From JBCBSS01 sp039819065 (GTDB lineage: Bacteria; Bacteroidota; Bacteroidia; Cytophagales; Cyclobacteriaceae), in contig JBCBSS010000132.1 in assembly GCA_039819065.1 (NCBI GenBank), forward strand, positions 1 to 22,803: a stretch of 22,803 nt of DNA, written 5' to 3'. The position numbers were made by a program, and so were the translations under genes. Position 1 is the first letter of the stretch. The number at the start of each line of letters is the position of its first letter. The notes under the pieces are model-generated. The model ran no database searches. It was not told where the DNA came from and saw only the letters and a list, made by a program, of their open reading frames with translations. Shown piece by piece: positions 8,864 to 16,181 of this stretch.

Positions 8864-9199
8864 CTAATTGCCTCGGCTTTGACCATCATTTTTCTGTCTT
8901 CGAATAGAGCGGTTCGCGCGGTTCTGCTTACCTTGAATTCTTGCTCTTTCTGCCTTGGTCACTTGTCCGTCCGCTTTGGCTCTTTTTTTAGTTCTATTGA
9001 TACTGCATTGCTGCGATCTCAACGCTTTTGTTTCTCTTCTAGTTAACTCGCCGCTCTTCACACCCTGAGCGATGCGTGCATTTTGTTTTACCTGTCTTGC
9101 ACTAGCCTTAGGTGTTCTGGTTGATCCACTATCCTGGGCCATTGCACCCGAAACCAAACCAAAAATCAAAAATGCTCCGATCATCAATATCCTTTTCAT
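8864..9199 (-). CDS. Small basic secreted protein with duplicated helical unit
   Basis: 111 residues. A clean signal peptide (MKRILMIGAFLIFGLVSGAMA, cleavage before Gln22) is followed by a very Lys/Arg/Gln-rich mature part. Two similar helix-turn-helix units are visible: one around GVKSGELTRRETKALRSQ and one around KADGQVTKAERARIQGKQ, ending NRSIRRQKND. The D/S-G-x-L/V-T turn before a helix resembles a loose EF-hand-like loop. This family is widespread and uncharacterised in Gram-negative bacteria. Many members share the QNRASRxIxRQKxN-like ending seen here as QNRANRSIRRQKND. Probably periplasmic. It is encoded 148 bases downstream of the DUF294 gene on the same strand and has its own terminator. 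Confidence 0.85.
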   Translation of the reverse strand: MKRILMIGAFLIFGLVSGAMAQDSGSTRTPKASARQVKQNARIAQGVKSGELTRRETKALRSQQCSINRTKKRAKADGQVTKAERARIQGKQNRANRSIRRQKNDGQSRGN

Positions 9200-9347
9200 A
9201 ATTCTCTGATTTATTTTTTGTTTTCCTAAAATTTATACCCTTTAGATGGGGCTGATAGGAGAAGGTTTAATGCGGTATAAATTTTTTTTAAAAAATGTGC
9301 TCAGCGCAGTACTTGAGGCGTGAAAGTCTATTGGAAAGTAGAAGTGG
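9200..9347. other. Intergenic region between basic protein and DUF294 genes
   Basis: AT-rich stretch that should hold the promoter of the 8864-9199 gene (a TATAAATTTTA-like element lies near 9228-9241 on the minus strand). No convincing terminator for the DUF294 gene is visible here, so the two genes may be partly co-transcribed. Confidence 0.4.
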
Positions 9348-11267
9348 CTAAACTTTTAGCGAACCGACAAAGTCTATACTAAGCCTGAGTTGATATTTTT
9401 CAACGATTCTAAATATTTCTTTGAGTGTTACCCTTTCGATCTTGGTAAGCACATCTGGCTCAATATAGTTGGTAGTCTCTTCTTGCTCTTTGGCCGCACT
9501 TTTGGATTGGTAACTGAGCCTGAGCTGCATCATCCAATAATAAGCTTGTAGCAATTCATGATATTCTACCTTAGTGATGATGTCATTTTTGAGCATGGCA
9601 AGGAGTCGCTCGCCGGTATTGGTCTCTACGAGGTTATGTTTCAGCGAGTACACACGGGCAAAATCAATAACTGGTCGCATCGCTTTTTTGATATCGAGTA
9701 CTTTACGGTTATCCTCGACAGCGAACAGTTTGAAATTTCTGAACATAGTGAGGGGCGGTTTCAGTTCAAGCGCATTCTTAGCCAATTGGGCAAAGAATAA
9801 TTGAGACCGGTTCTCTAACAACTCCATAAAATAAGCCTTGATCTCATCCACGAAATAGCTTTCGCCATAAACGGCCCTGCAATCGAAGAATATGATTGAG
9901 TTCATGGCTGCCTCAAGCGAGGGGGCATTGATCCAGTTTTTATACTTGGCTTTCCATTCTGATAAAGAAAGGCACCATTCAGGGTTTTTAGCCATGTAAC
10001 CACCTTCACAATAAGTAAAACCGACAAGATGCAGGCGGTCACTCACGATTTCTCCCAACTGTCTGAAGTATAAGCGTATCACTTCCTCATCCTCTGCGGC
10101 AACGTCTTCATACACAATGGCATTGTCCTGATCCGTTTTTAGTGTTTGTTCTTTTCTGCCCTCGCTACCTAAGGCCATGAAGGTAAACTTTACCGGAGGA
10201 TCGCCGAGATCCTTTATGGCATGATAGACGATATTGAAAAGTATGGCATCCGATACCGCCGTGATGATCTGATTGACAATCTCAGCCCTTACCCCTCTTT
10301 CAAGAAGTTCGTGTACCATGGCAGGAACCTCCTCCCATTTAGCAGCCAATTCTTTGACAGTAGTCGCCAGACGCACAGACTGAATGAAAATAAAGGGGGT
10401 TTCAGATTGAGAGGAGAGTAGTTTATTCCTGGTAATGATACCGGTAAACTCCCCATCTTTAGTCGCTACCAGATAACCCAAGCGCTGATTGAACATCAAT
10501 AGAAGGGCTTCGTAAATGTAAGCATCCTCAGGAATGGTGACGATCGGTTCGGATATGATTTCACTTACCGCAGCGTCTACATCATGCCCGGTGGCTACCA
10601 CTTTGTTTCTAAGATCGAGGTCAGTTACGAAGCCGATGTATTGCCCATCCCGCTCTTTGATCAGTATACAACCGTTTCTTGATAAGGTCATTAGAAGTGC
10701 CACCTCCTTGATCGGAGTATCAGCATAGGCGGAAGTGATGCGACTTGCAAATACCGATTTGATCTTCTGAGAAAAGAAATTGTCAGAAGTGCTATAATGC
10801 CTCAAATCGCTATGTGTATCCAGCTGGCGTAAGTATACCGAGTAGGATCGGTTCAGCATCAGTTTACCGAAATAGGAGGTAAAGTGATCTGTGAACTTCT
10901 CATACTTGTTGCACAGCTCTAGGAAGTGATTATCGGCTAGTTCATAGACAATACAAGGAGTAGAAGTCTCGATGTTCCAGACCGCATAGGTTTTGTTCAG
11001 TAGAATGGAAACACCACCATATATGTCACCCGGACTGAGCTTTTCTTTGAGCTCTTTTTTGCCGTGATCATTGAGAAAGTACTTTTTCAGCTTTCCCTCC
11101 GAAACAACAGAGAGGTATTTCACTTTCGTTTTACCCCGTTTCATGATCATCGTATCCGCTTCGTAGACCCTACGCTCGAATAATTGGCCATAATGATCCA
11201 GTACACTTTCGGGCAGTTGGTCGAAGGGTTTTACTGTGCGAAGGAAAAGGTTGAAGTCTTTATCCAT
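9348..11267 (-). CDS. cNBD-CBS-DUF294 nucleotidyltransferase-like signalling protein
   Basis: 639 residues, cytoplasmic, no signal peptide. Domains: an N-terminal cyclic-nucleotide-binding-like domain (~1-140, with GDIYGGVSILLNK at the place of the phosphate-binding cassette); a CBS pair (~173-282; segments GQYIGFVTDLDLR and GEFTGIITRNKLL); a DUF294 nucleotidyltransferase domain with the signature MALGSEGRKEQTLKTDQDNA (~362-381), whose G-S ... D-x-D pattern matches the GlnD-like fold; and a helical DUF294 C-terminal domain (~480-639). Family knowledge: such proteins sense nucleotides and are often encoded beside acetate-type permeases and a DnaQ-like exonuclease; the target is unknown. Here the neighbour is a divergent TRAP carboxylate operon. 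The cassette lacks the R-A-A/T element that grips the cyclic phosphate in CRP-type domains (TYAVWNIETS instead), so classical cAMP binding is doubtful. The start is the ATG at 11267. Confidence 0.93.
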   Translation of the reverse strand: MDKDFNLFLRTVKPFDQLPESVLDHYGQLFERRVYEADTMIMKRGKTKVKYLSVVSEGKLKKYFLNDHGKKELKEKLSPGDIYGGVSILLNKTYAVWNIETSTPCIVYELADNHFLELCNKYEKFTDHFTSYFGKLMLNRSYSVYLRQLDTHSDLRHYSTSDNFFSQKIKSVFASRITSAYADTPIKEVALLMTLSRNGCILIKERDGQYIGFVTDLDLRNKVVATGHDVDAAVSEIISEPIVTIPEDAYIYEALLLMFNQRLGYLVATKDGEFTGIITRNKLLSSQSETPFIFIQSVRLATTVKELAAKWEEVPAMVHELLERGVRAEIVNQIITAVSDAILFNIVYHAIKDLGDPPVKFTFMALGSEGRKEQTLKTDQDNAIVYEDVAAEDEEVIRLYFRQLGEIVSDRLHLVGFTYCEGGYMAKNPEWCLSLSEWKAKYKNWINAPSLEAAMNSIIFFDCRAVYGESYFVDEIKAYFMELLENRSQLFFAQLAKNALELKPPLTMFRNFKLFAVEDNRKVLDIKKAMRPVIDFARVYSLKHNLVETNTGERLLAMLKNDIITKVEYHELLQAYYWMMQLRLSYQSKSAAKEQEETTNYIEPDVLTKIERVTLKEIFRIVEKYQLRLSIDFVGSLKV

Positions 11268-11445
11268 GTCAAAAAGTGAAAGCCACTAGGGTGACTATGC
11301 TTATTACACTTAATAAAAATACAAAAGGGCTATTGGTTCTCAATTGTTTCGGCCAACTTATTCTATCAAGGTTAATGTGTCGTTCCCAGATGATGACAAT
11401 ACTTACCGGAGTTATCACATACCTCTTTAGCCTACTTAGCTTTGA
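11268..11445. other. Divergent intergenic region between DUF294 and porin remnant
   Basis: Must contain the promoter for the DUF294 gene (-) and, in the past, for the porin/TRAP operon (+). On the plus strand, two adjacent ATGs at 11390-11395 begin a hydrophobic run (TILTGVITYLFSLLSF) that could be the surviving signal peptide of the decayed porin, in a different frame from its C-terminal part. The long minus-strand frame at 11269-11583 is not supported as a gene. Confidence 0.45.
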
Positions 11446-11732
11446 TTTCGGGCCAAAGTGTCTAACACTAACGTAGCCGTTAGGGCCGCAACGGGAAGCG
11501 TGGTGTACGGCGAGTTGGGTCATTTTTCTCAGGTAAAAAGATAATACCCTATTTATCTTCTCATACCAGATCTTATGATGCACCCAATACTGATGGTAAT
11601 TCTCTTAACTTAGGTGCTAATTATTTTATTCACTGGCATCATTTAAAAGTGACCGCTGAATATCATCATATTACTATCAACGATGAAACCAATCATGATC
11701 AGATCAGGCTACAGTTTCTTCTTTTCATGTAA
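11446..11732 (+). pseudogene. C-terminal remnant of an outer-membrane porin, frameshifted
   Basis: Two adjacent frames together give the end of a Bacteroidota beta-barrel porin. The first reads NTNVAVRAATGSVVYGELGHF; after a one-base shift at the T5 run 11523-11527 the second reads SGKKIIPYLSSHTRSYDAP, then NSLNLGANYFIHWHHLKVTA, ending DQIRLQFLLFM and TAA (11730-11732). Adding one T makes GHFFSGKKIIPYL continuous. Amphipathic strands with aromatic girdles, the NYFI-x-x-H-H-x-K-x-T-A-E-Y pattern and the hydrophobic C-terminal strand are typical of the phosphate-selective-porin-like superfamily. Only about 95 of the usual 350-450 residues remain; a candidate signal peptide lies just upstream (11390). 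It ends 40 bases before dctQ, suggesting an old porin-TRAP operon. Real decay is favoured because both a large internal loss and a frameshift are present. Confidence 0.75.
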
Positions 11733-11772
11733 TAGTGTTTTTTTTACTACAAATTAATAGAGATATAAGTCA

Positions 11773-12303
11773 TTGGAATTACTGGTTAAATATCTGGATA
11801 AAGTAAACCACAATGTTGGAAAAGTAGCCTCATGGAGTAGCTCGTTAATGGTATGGGTCATTTGTATCGATGTCTTTATGAGGTATGTACTTGATTACTC
11901 TTTCATCTGGATTGTGGAATTGGAAATCTATTTTTTCGCGATCTCCTTCATCTTGTGTGCAGGTTATGCTTTCCAGAATGACAGCCATGTGAGAGTTGAC
12001 GCTTTCTATTCTAACTGGTCTGAAAAGAGAAAGGCCTGGGTAAACCTCATCGGTGGCATAGTTTTCCTCTTGCCATGGTGCTACATCTCCATATCGGCAT
12101 CATGGAAGTATGCATATAATTCTTGGTTAATGAAAGAAAATTCACCTCAGCCGGGTGGCCTGCCTGCGCTTTACATTATGAAATTTATTCTGGTAGCTGG
12201 TTTTGTACTACTAATGATACAAGGCATTGTATCCATCTTGAAGTCAATCGTGACACTCAGACAAAGTAAGTCTGACATGTCTCAAAACGAAAACTTGAAT
12301 TAG
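11773..12303 (+). CDS. dctQ: TRAP transporter small permease subunit (DctQ family)
   Basis: 176 residues, four predicted membrane helices, as usual for the small membrane subunit that pairs with DctM in the inner membrane. Helix 1 is around SSLMVWVICIDVFMRYVLDY, helix 2 around YFFAISFILCAGYAF, and FQNDSHVRVDAFY after it matches the conserved loop of the family (typically H-V-R-V-D). Helix 3 is around LIGGIVFLLPWCYISIS and helix 4 around FILVAGFVLLMIQGIVSIL; the SPQPGGLPALYIMK segment between them is also typical. The start is TTG at 11773: a TAG lies five codons upstream in frame and the first ATG is far inside helix 1. The stop directly abuts the ATG of dctM (no spacer), so the two are translationally coupled. 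Confidence 0.93.
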   Translation: MELLVKYLDKVNHNVGKVASWSSSLMVWVICIDVFMRYVLDYSFIWIVELEIYFFAISFILCAGYAFQNDSHVRVDAFYSNWSEKRKAWVNLIGGIVFLLPWCYISISASWKYAYNSWLMKENSPQPGGLPALYIMKFILVAGFVLLMIQGIVSILKSIVTLRQSKSDMSQNENLN

Positions 12304-13653
12304 ATGGGTGGTTTACTGGCATTAATACTCTTTTTATTAGTCTTTATCTTAATCCTGAAAGGATACCCCGTCGCCTTTACGTTAGCCGGTGTTTCTGTTC
12401 TTTTTGCCATTGTTGTTAGCCTAATCAACCCTGAGCTTTTTGACCTTAGAAATTTCGATTTGCTACCCTCAAGGTTTATGGGAACCATCAACAATGTGCT
12501 GTTAATGGCTGTACCTCTTTTTATCTACATGGGGGTAATGTTCCAAAAATCAGGACTGGCAGAAAAGCTGCTGGAAACAATGGCTTACCTATTTGGCAGC
12601 CTTAAAGGTGGGTTGGCCGTGTCAGTAGTGATCGTAGGAGGTTTACTAGCAGCCTCAACTGGAATAGTCGGAGCGACTGTGGTGACCATGGGTGTGATCA
12701 GTTTACCTGTTCTTTTGAAGCGAGGGTACAAACCTGAATTAGCCACCGGAGTGATTGCATCGTCTGGTACGCTAGGTCAAATAATACCCCCTTCAGTAAT
12801 ATTGATACTACTGGCAGATCAGATTGGAGCCAATACTCGAGGAGTATCCCAGGTAGACGTCGGAACCATGTTCAAAGCCGCTATCATACCGGGCCTGATC
12901 TTAGTTGCTTCATACGTTGCCTATATCATCGTGATCGGTTACCTCAAACCATCATGGGCTCCAAGTATACCAAAGCAAGAGATAGCAGCAATGAGGGGGA
13001 CAGGTTTTCTGAAACGCATTTTCAAGGCTTTCCTACTGCCATTGTCGCTAATCGTTATCGTGCTGGGATCTATCTTCTACGGTATTGCATCGCCAACGGA
13101 AGCAGCGGCCGTCGGGGCGCTTGGAGCCACTATTCTCACCGCTGTAGAGGGAAAGCTTAGCCTTTCTAACCTCAAGGAAGTGATGAAACAGACAGTCAAT
13201 GTGAGCTCTATGGTATTCGTGATCCTTTTAGGAGCGACTACTTTCAGCATGGTCTTTCGCACGTTAGGAGGAGATGAATATATCGTGAGCTTGATTACCC
13301 AATCGAATATTTCTCCTATGTTCTTCTTAGCCATGGTAATGGTCATTGTATTCATATCCGGCTTTTTTATCGACTTCATAGAAATCATATTCATTTTTGT
13401 GCCGGTGATCACCCCAATTTTCGATTTGTATGAGGTCAATATGCTGTGGGTAGGGATATTGCTTGCATTGAATTTACAGACCTCTTTCCTCACACCTCCT
13501 TTTGGATTCTCTCTATTTTACCTGAAGGGTGTAAGTCCACCTGAGATCAGTACAGGGGTGCTTTACAGGGGTATTATACCTTTTATTGTCATACAGTTAG
13601 TGACCATTATCTTATTAATTGTATTTCCTGAAATACTCAACTTAACTACCTAA
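12304..13653 (+). CDS. dctM: TRAP transporter large permease subunit (DctM family)
   Basis: 449 residues with about 12 hydrophobic helices, the usual size of this elevator-type, Na+-coupled transport subunit. Conserved family segments are present: AVPLFIYMGVMFQKSGLAEK, GGLAVSVVIVGGLLAASTGI, GATVVTMGVISLPVLLKRGY, then ASSGTLGQIIPPS, and SPTEAAAVGALGA in the second half (the usual ASPTEAAA-x-G signature). The PPFGFSLFYLKGV segment near the C-terminus is also characteristic. The sequence style is that of the mannitol/chloroaromatic/2-oxo-acid branch rather than the C4-dicarboxylate branch, in line with the TakP-like binding protein that follows 11 bases downstream. Confidence 0.95.
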   Translation: MGGLLALILFLLVFILILKGYPVAFTLAGVSVLFAIVVSLINPELFDLRNFDLLPSRFMGTINNVLLMAVPLFIYMGVMFQKSGLAEKLLETMAYLFGSLKGGLAVSVVIVGGLLAASTGIVGATVVTMGVISLPVLLKRGYKPELATGVIASSGTLGQIIPPSVILILLADQIGANTRGVSQVDVGTMFKAAIIPGLILVASYVAYIIVIGYLKPSWAPSIPKQEIAAMRGTGFLKRIFKAFLLPLSLIVIVLGSIFYGIASPTEAAAVGALGATILTAVEGKLSLSNLKEVMKQTVNVSSMVFVILLGATTFSMVFRTLGGDEYIVSLITQSNISPMFFLAMVMVIVFISGFFIDFIEIIFIFVPVITPIFDLYEVNMLWVGILLALNLQTSFLTPPFGFSLFYLKGVSPPEISTGVLYRGIIPFIVIQLVTIILLIVFPEILNLTT

Positions 13654-13664
13654 AAATATTCACT

Positions 13665-14789
13665 ATGAAACGAAATGATTTTCTGAAAAAGAGCCTTATC
13701 GCATCGGCAGCAGGAGTTTCTGTGTTGGCTAGCTGCGGCCAGGGTGAAACAGATACAAACGAAAACGGAGCACCTGCTGTCATATCAAATAAAAAATACA
13801 ATTGGAGAATGACCACTGTATGGGGTAAGAACTTCCCTGTTTTCGGTGAAGCAGCCAATTTGCTATCAGAGTGGGTGGCAAAAATGTCCAATGGCAGGCT
13901 CAATATTAAAGTGTATGGAAGTGGAGAATTGGTGCCTGGATTAGAAGCATTTGATACTACTTCATCCGGCACTACGGAAATGGGCGCCGGAGCGGCTTAT
14001 TACTGGCAGGGTAAAGCCCCGGCAGCGGCCTTTTTTGCTGCGGTACCTTTTGGTATGAACGCTCAGCAGTCGCAGTCCTGGATGATCGGTGGGGATGCCG
14101 AAGGGTATAATCTGTGGAAAGAAGTTTACAAGCCTTTCAATCTGGTACCTTTTCTGGCCGGTAATACTGGTGTTCAGATGGGGGGCTGGTTCAACCGTGA
14201 GATCAATTCTATTAGCGATCTGCAAGGTCTAAAAATGCGTATTCCCGGTCTTGCCGGTAAGGCATTACAAAGAGCAGGTGGATCGGCAATCAACGTGGCT
14301 CCCGGAGAGTTGTACACCAACTTGGAGAGAGGGGTTATCGATGCTACAGAGTGGGTAGGGCCTTATCACGATTACAAACTCGGGCTGAATAAAGTAGCCA
14401 AGTACTACTACACCCCAGGTTGGCATGAACCAGGAACACAATTAGAGTTTTTTGCTAATAAAGCAGCTTACGATGGGTTGCCGAAAGATTTACAGGAAAT
14501 CCTTTATACTGCTTCACTGCGTGTTCAGGCATGGGTATTGGCTGAGTTTGATGATAAGAATGGAGCACACCTCGAAAAGATCATTCAGGAAGGTACCATT
14601 GTAAAGGAGTTTCCAATAGAGGTACTTCAAACGCTCAAGGGACATACCAAAGCAGTTGTCGAAGAACTAGTAGGAGATGACCCCATGGCTAAAAAAGTCT
14701 ATGAAAGCTATAATGCATTTAAGAATAAGATCACGAAATGGTCAGACTTAACGGAAAAGGTCTACTATAATCATATACAGCAGGTTTAG
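13665..14789 (+). CDS. dctP: TRAP substrate-binding lipoprotein, TakP-like (2-oxo acid/monocarboxylate)
   Basis: 374 residues. The N-terminus (KRNDFLKKSLIASAAGVSVL) looks like a Tat-type signal with Lys-Arg instead of Arg-Arg, followed by the lipobox LASC (Cys about residue 24), so the receptor is probably membrane-anchored rather than free in the periplasm. The fold is DctP: KVYGSGELVPGLEAFD, AAYYWQGKAPAAAFFAAVPF, NTGVQMGGWFNREI, LKMRIPG and DATEWVGPYHDYKLGL are near-consensus for the TakP branch, whose known member binds pyruvate and other 2-oxo acids with Na+. By motif, Gln171, Arg192 and Glu229-Trp230 correspond to the ligand- and Na+-contacting Gln153, Arg174 and Glu214-Trp215 of Rhodobacter TakP (numbers from memory). 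Third gene of the operon. The exact substrate cannot be read from sequence. Confidence 0.93.
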   Translation: MKRNDFLKKSLIASAAGVSVLASCGQGETDTNENGAPAVISNKKYNWRMTTVWGKNFPVFGEAANLLSEWVAKMSNGRLNIKVYGSGELVPGLEAFDTTSSGTTEMGAGAAYYWQGKAPAAAFFAAVPFGMNAQQSQSWMIGGDAEGYNLWKEVYKPFNLVPFLAGNTGVQMGGWFNREINSISDLQGLKMRIPGLAGKALQRAGGSAINVAPGELYTNLERGVIDATEWVGPYHDYKLGLNKVAKYYYTPGWHEPGTQLEFFANKAAYDGLPKDLQEILYTASLRVQAWVLAEFDDKNGAHLEKIIQEGTIVKEFPIEVLQTLKGHTKAVVEELVGDDPMAKKVYESYNAFKNKITKWSDLTEKVYYNHIQQV

Positions 14790-15104
14790 CTGGATGTTAA
14801 ATATCCCTGTAAGGCTTCTTGAAAGGTTCTGATTGTGATCTTTTGCGCTCAACGTTAAGTGTTGAAGAAAGCACCAAGTTAAACTCCTTAACATTTTAAG
14901 AAGCCTTTTCTGGTTTTTCTAAAGCAGATAGCCATAATTGAATTAGTGCTCAATTTAGATAACCTGACAATCATCTGAAAAAAAAGTGCGCCTGAGACTA
15001 TTCCAGCATCAGATAACAAAGCACTTCATACCAAACCGTAACCTTTCTCTTTTTCAATAATGAGCATCCCCGGAGCACTTGAATCTTGCTGGTAAAAAAT
15101 ATTA
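14790..15104. other. Intergenic region after the TRAP operon
   Basis: About 400 bases separate dctP from the next (minus) gene. No convincing open frame on either strand. The first part carries a 10-bp inverted repeat (14811-14820 and 14898-14907) and the last part a nested hairpin (15105-15163). The middle (14930-15100) shows nothing I can name. Confidence 0.5.
14811..14915 (+). repeat. Long-range 10-bp inverted repeat downstream of dctP
   Basis: AAGGCTTCTT (14811-14820) and AAGAAGCCTT (14898-14907) are perfect complements 77 bases apart, and the right arm runs into a T-rich stretch (TTTTCTGGTTTTTC). The loop can itself form a smaller stem (TCAAC/GTTGA near 14849-14865). It begins 22 bases past the dctP stop, so it may be a branched operon terminator or a stable 3' UTR structure. 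Confidence 0.45.
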
Positions 15105-15163
15105 TACCAGGCCTTTTCTTGCCAGACCAATACAGATATGGCAGCTTTTAAACGGGCCTGGTA
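15105..15163 (-). terminator. Nested inverted repeat, probable terminator of the 15195 gene
   Basis: TACCAGGCC (15105-15113) and GGCCTGGTA (15155-15163) pair perfectly over nine bases, with an inner stem TGCCA/TGGCA in the loop. On the minus strand the structure is followed by TAATATTTTTTACC and lies about 30 bases beyond the stop of the 207-residue protein gene, which fits a terminator for that gene. Confidence 0.6.
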
Positions 15164-15194
15164 ATTCTATTTGAGGTTTATACGTTTTTTCAAT

Positions 15195-15818
15195 CTACCT
15201 TGAGGCAAGGATATCACCTTCCTCAAGACGGTTGGCAAAGCTCACAATCATAGCTTGATGCTGAGGCTCTGAATAGGTAATTCCCTTGTGCCGCACATAT
15301 TGTTTGATCATCTCTTTATGATGCTCGTTGCACATACTTAGGAATTGCTTTTTGAAGTTCCCAACGCGTTCCGGACGACCCTCATTCCATAAGTAGTAAT
15401 GGGAACGAGAAATCTTTCTGTCCAGACTTGATACAAAGCCGGTTTCTTTCTGGTCGTAGATGCTTTTCATCGACTTTTCCAGGAAGTGGTATTTGCCGGT
15501 AACCAGTTGTTCATACACCTCGTGCCGCCCTGAATAGCGGGTCAAGTTATAAGTGCTAAATGAACGGATCATGTGAAGGTCACCGTCATAATAAGCGAAA
15601 GATTTGACGGCGTGGAAAGAATAAGCTCTGAATTTAGATCGAGAGGCCAAAAGTATTAGCTTTTTTTGTCGATCGTAGAACACATGACCCGTAATAGAAT
15701 CACCCAATAGGGTGACTACTGCACCCTCATGCCAATCGAGTGATGCTATCGTTTGAGCGTTGAGTGAATCATAGGTGGAAACAATAAGAATAAAAAATAA
15801 CAGCGCAGACCTTTTCAT
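15195..15818 (-). CDS. Secreted 207-residue protein of unknown function, paralogue A
   Basis: A signal peptide (about 1-21, ending LNA-Q) is followed by DWHEGAVVTLLGDSITGHVF, a 'write-down' strand pattern typical of an uncharacterised Bacteroidota secreted family in which a GDSIxGxIxYD segment opens the mature protein and an F..YYDGD segment follows. The second half has HYYLWNEGRPERVGNFKKQF and a helical C-terminus ending EEGDILASR. It is a diverged duplicate of the gene at 16182-16805: same length, same domain order, shared GDSI, YYLW, NFK-QFLSM and LASR motifs. The role is unknown; periplasmic or surface location is expected. It has a likely terminator at 15105-15163. Confidence 0.85.
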   Translation of the reverse strand: MKRSALLFFILIVSTYDSLNAQTIASLDWHEGAVVTLLGDSITGHVFYDRQKKLILLASRSKFRAYSFHAVKSFAYYDGDLHMIRSFSTYNLTRYSGRHEVYEQLVTGKYHFLEKSMKSIYDQKETGFVSSLDRKISRSHYYLWNEGRPERVGNFKKQFLSMCNEHHKEMIKQYVRHKGITYSEPQHQAMIVSFANRLEEGDILASR

Positions 15819-15940
15819 AGCAGCATGGATTTATAGTTTAAAAAATTGCTATTGACAATACTAAATTAACACCCTGATTATAAAAGCGTTATAGGCTTAT
15901 AATAGCAAAACTTACATCGGTAGGTTAGTGGGGCAAATCA
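15819..15940. other. Upstream region of paralogue A
   Basis: AT-rich; expected to hold the minus-strand promoter of the 15195-15818 gene. No additional gene or clear operator is visible. Confidence 0.4.
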
Positions 15941-15982
15941 GAAAAAATGGTGCTTTTGACCAATGAATGTAAGCACCATTTC
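15941..15982 (-). terminator. Terminator of paralogue B (16182-16805)
   Basis: AAATGGTGCTT (15945-15955) and AAGCACCATTT (15971-15981) form a perfect 11-bp stem; on the minus strand it is followed by a T-run. It lies about 200 bases after the stop of the 16182 gene, an unusually long 3' untranslated stretch. The two paralogues are therefore separate transcripts. Confidence 0.75.
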
Positions 15983-16181
15983 CTTAGTGTGTCACCCTGA
16001 TTTCATTCCGCTAGAATAGGGCAACGAATTCCAGCATATTTACATCATCAACTGAGATCTTTGGGGAAAGGGAAGAACATAGAAGCTGTATGGCTTAACA
16101 TTTTATGAAAGTTTCTGTCTTTTCTGTCATCAAGACCCTTAAACCTTCTCTCCTCAACCATAAACACTATCTCGAATAAGC
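15983..16181. other. Long 3' region after paralogue B
   Basis: About 200 bases between the stop of the 16182 gene and its terminator. It contains GTCACCCTGATTTCATTCCGC (15991-16011), of the kind found in dispersed intergenic Bacteroidota repeats, but no open frame with coding character. It could be untranslated RNA or the trace of a lost gene. Confidence 0.35.

Noticed and set aside
11269..11583. 104-residue minus-strand frame ending two bases before the DUF294 start
   Set aside because: It lies antisense to the porin remnant, has no recognisable domain, mixed composition and no start signal; the plus strand gives a convincing porin end.
13077..13493. 138-residue minus-strand frame inside dctM
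   Set aside because: Antisense to conserved DctM motifs; no domain of its own.
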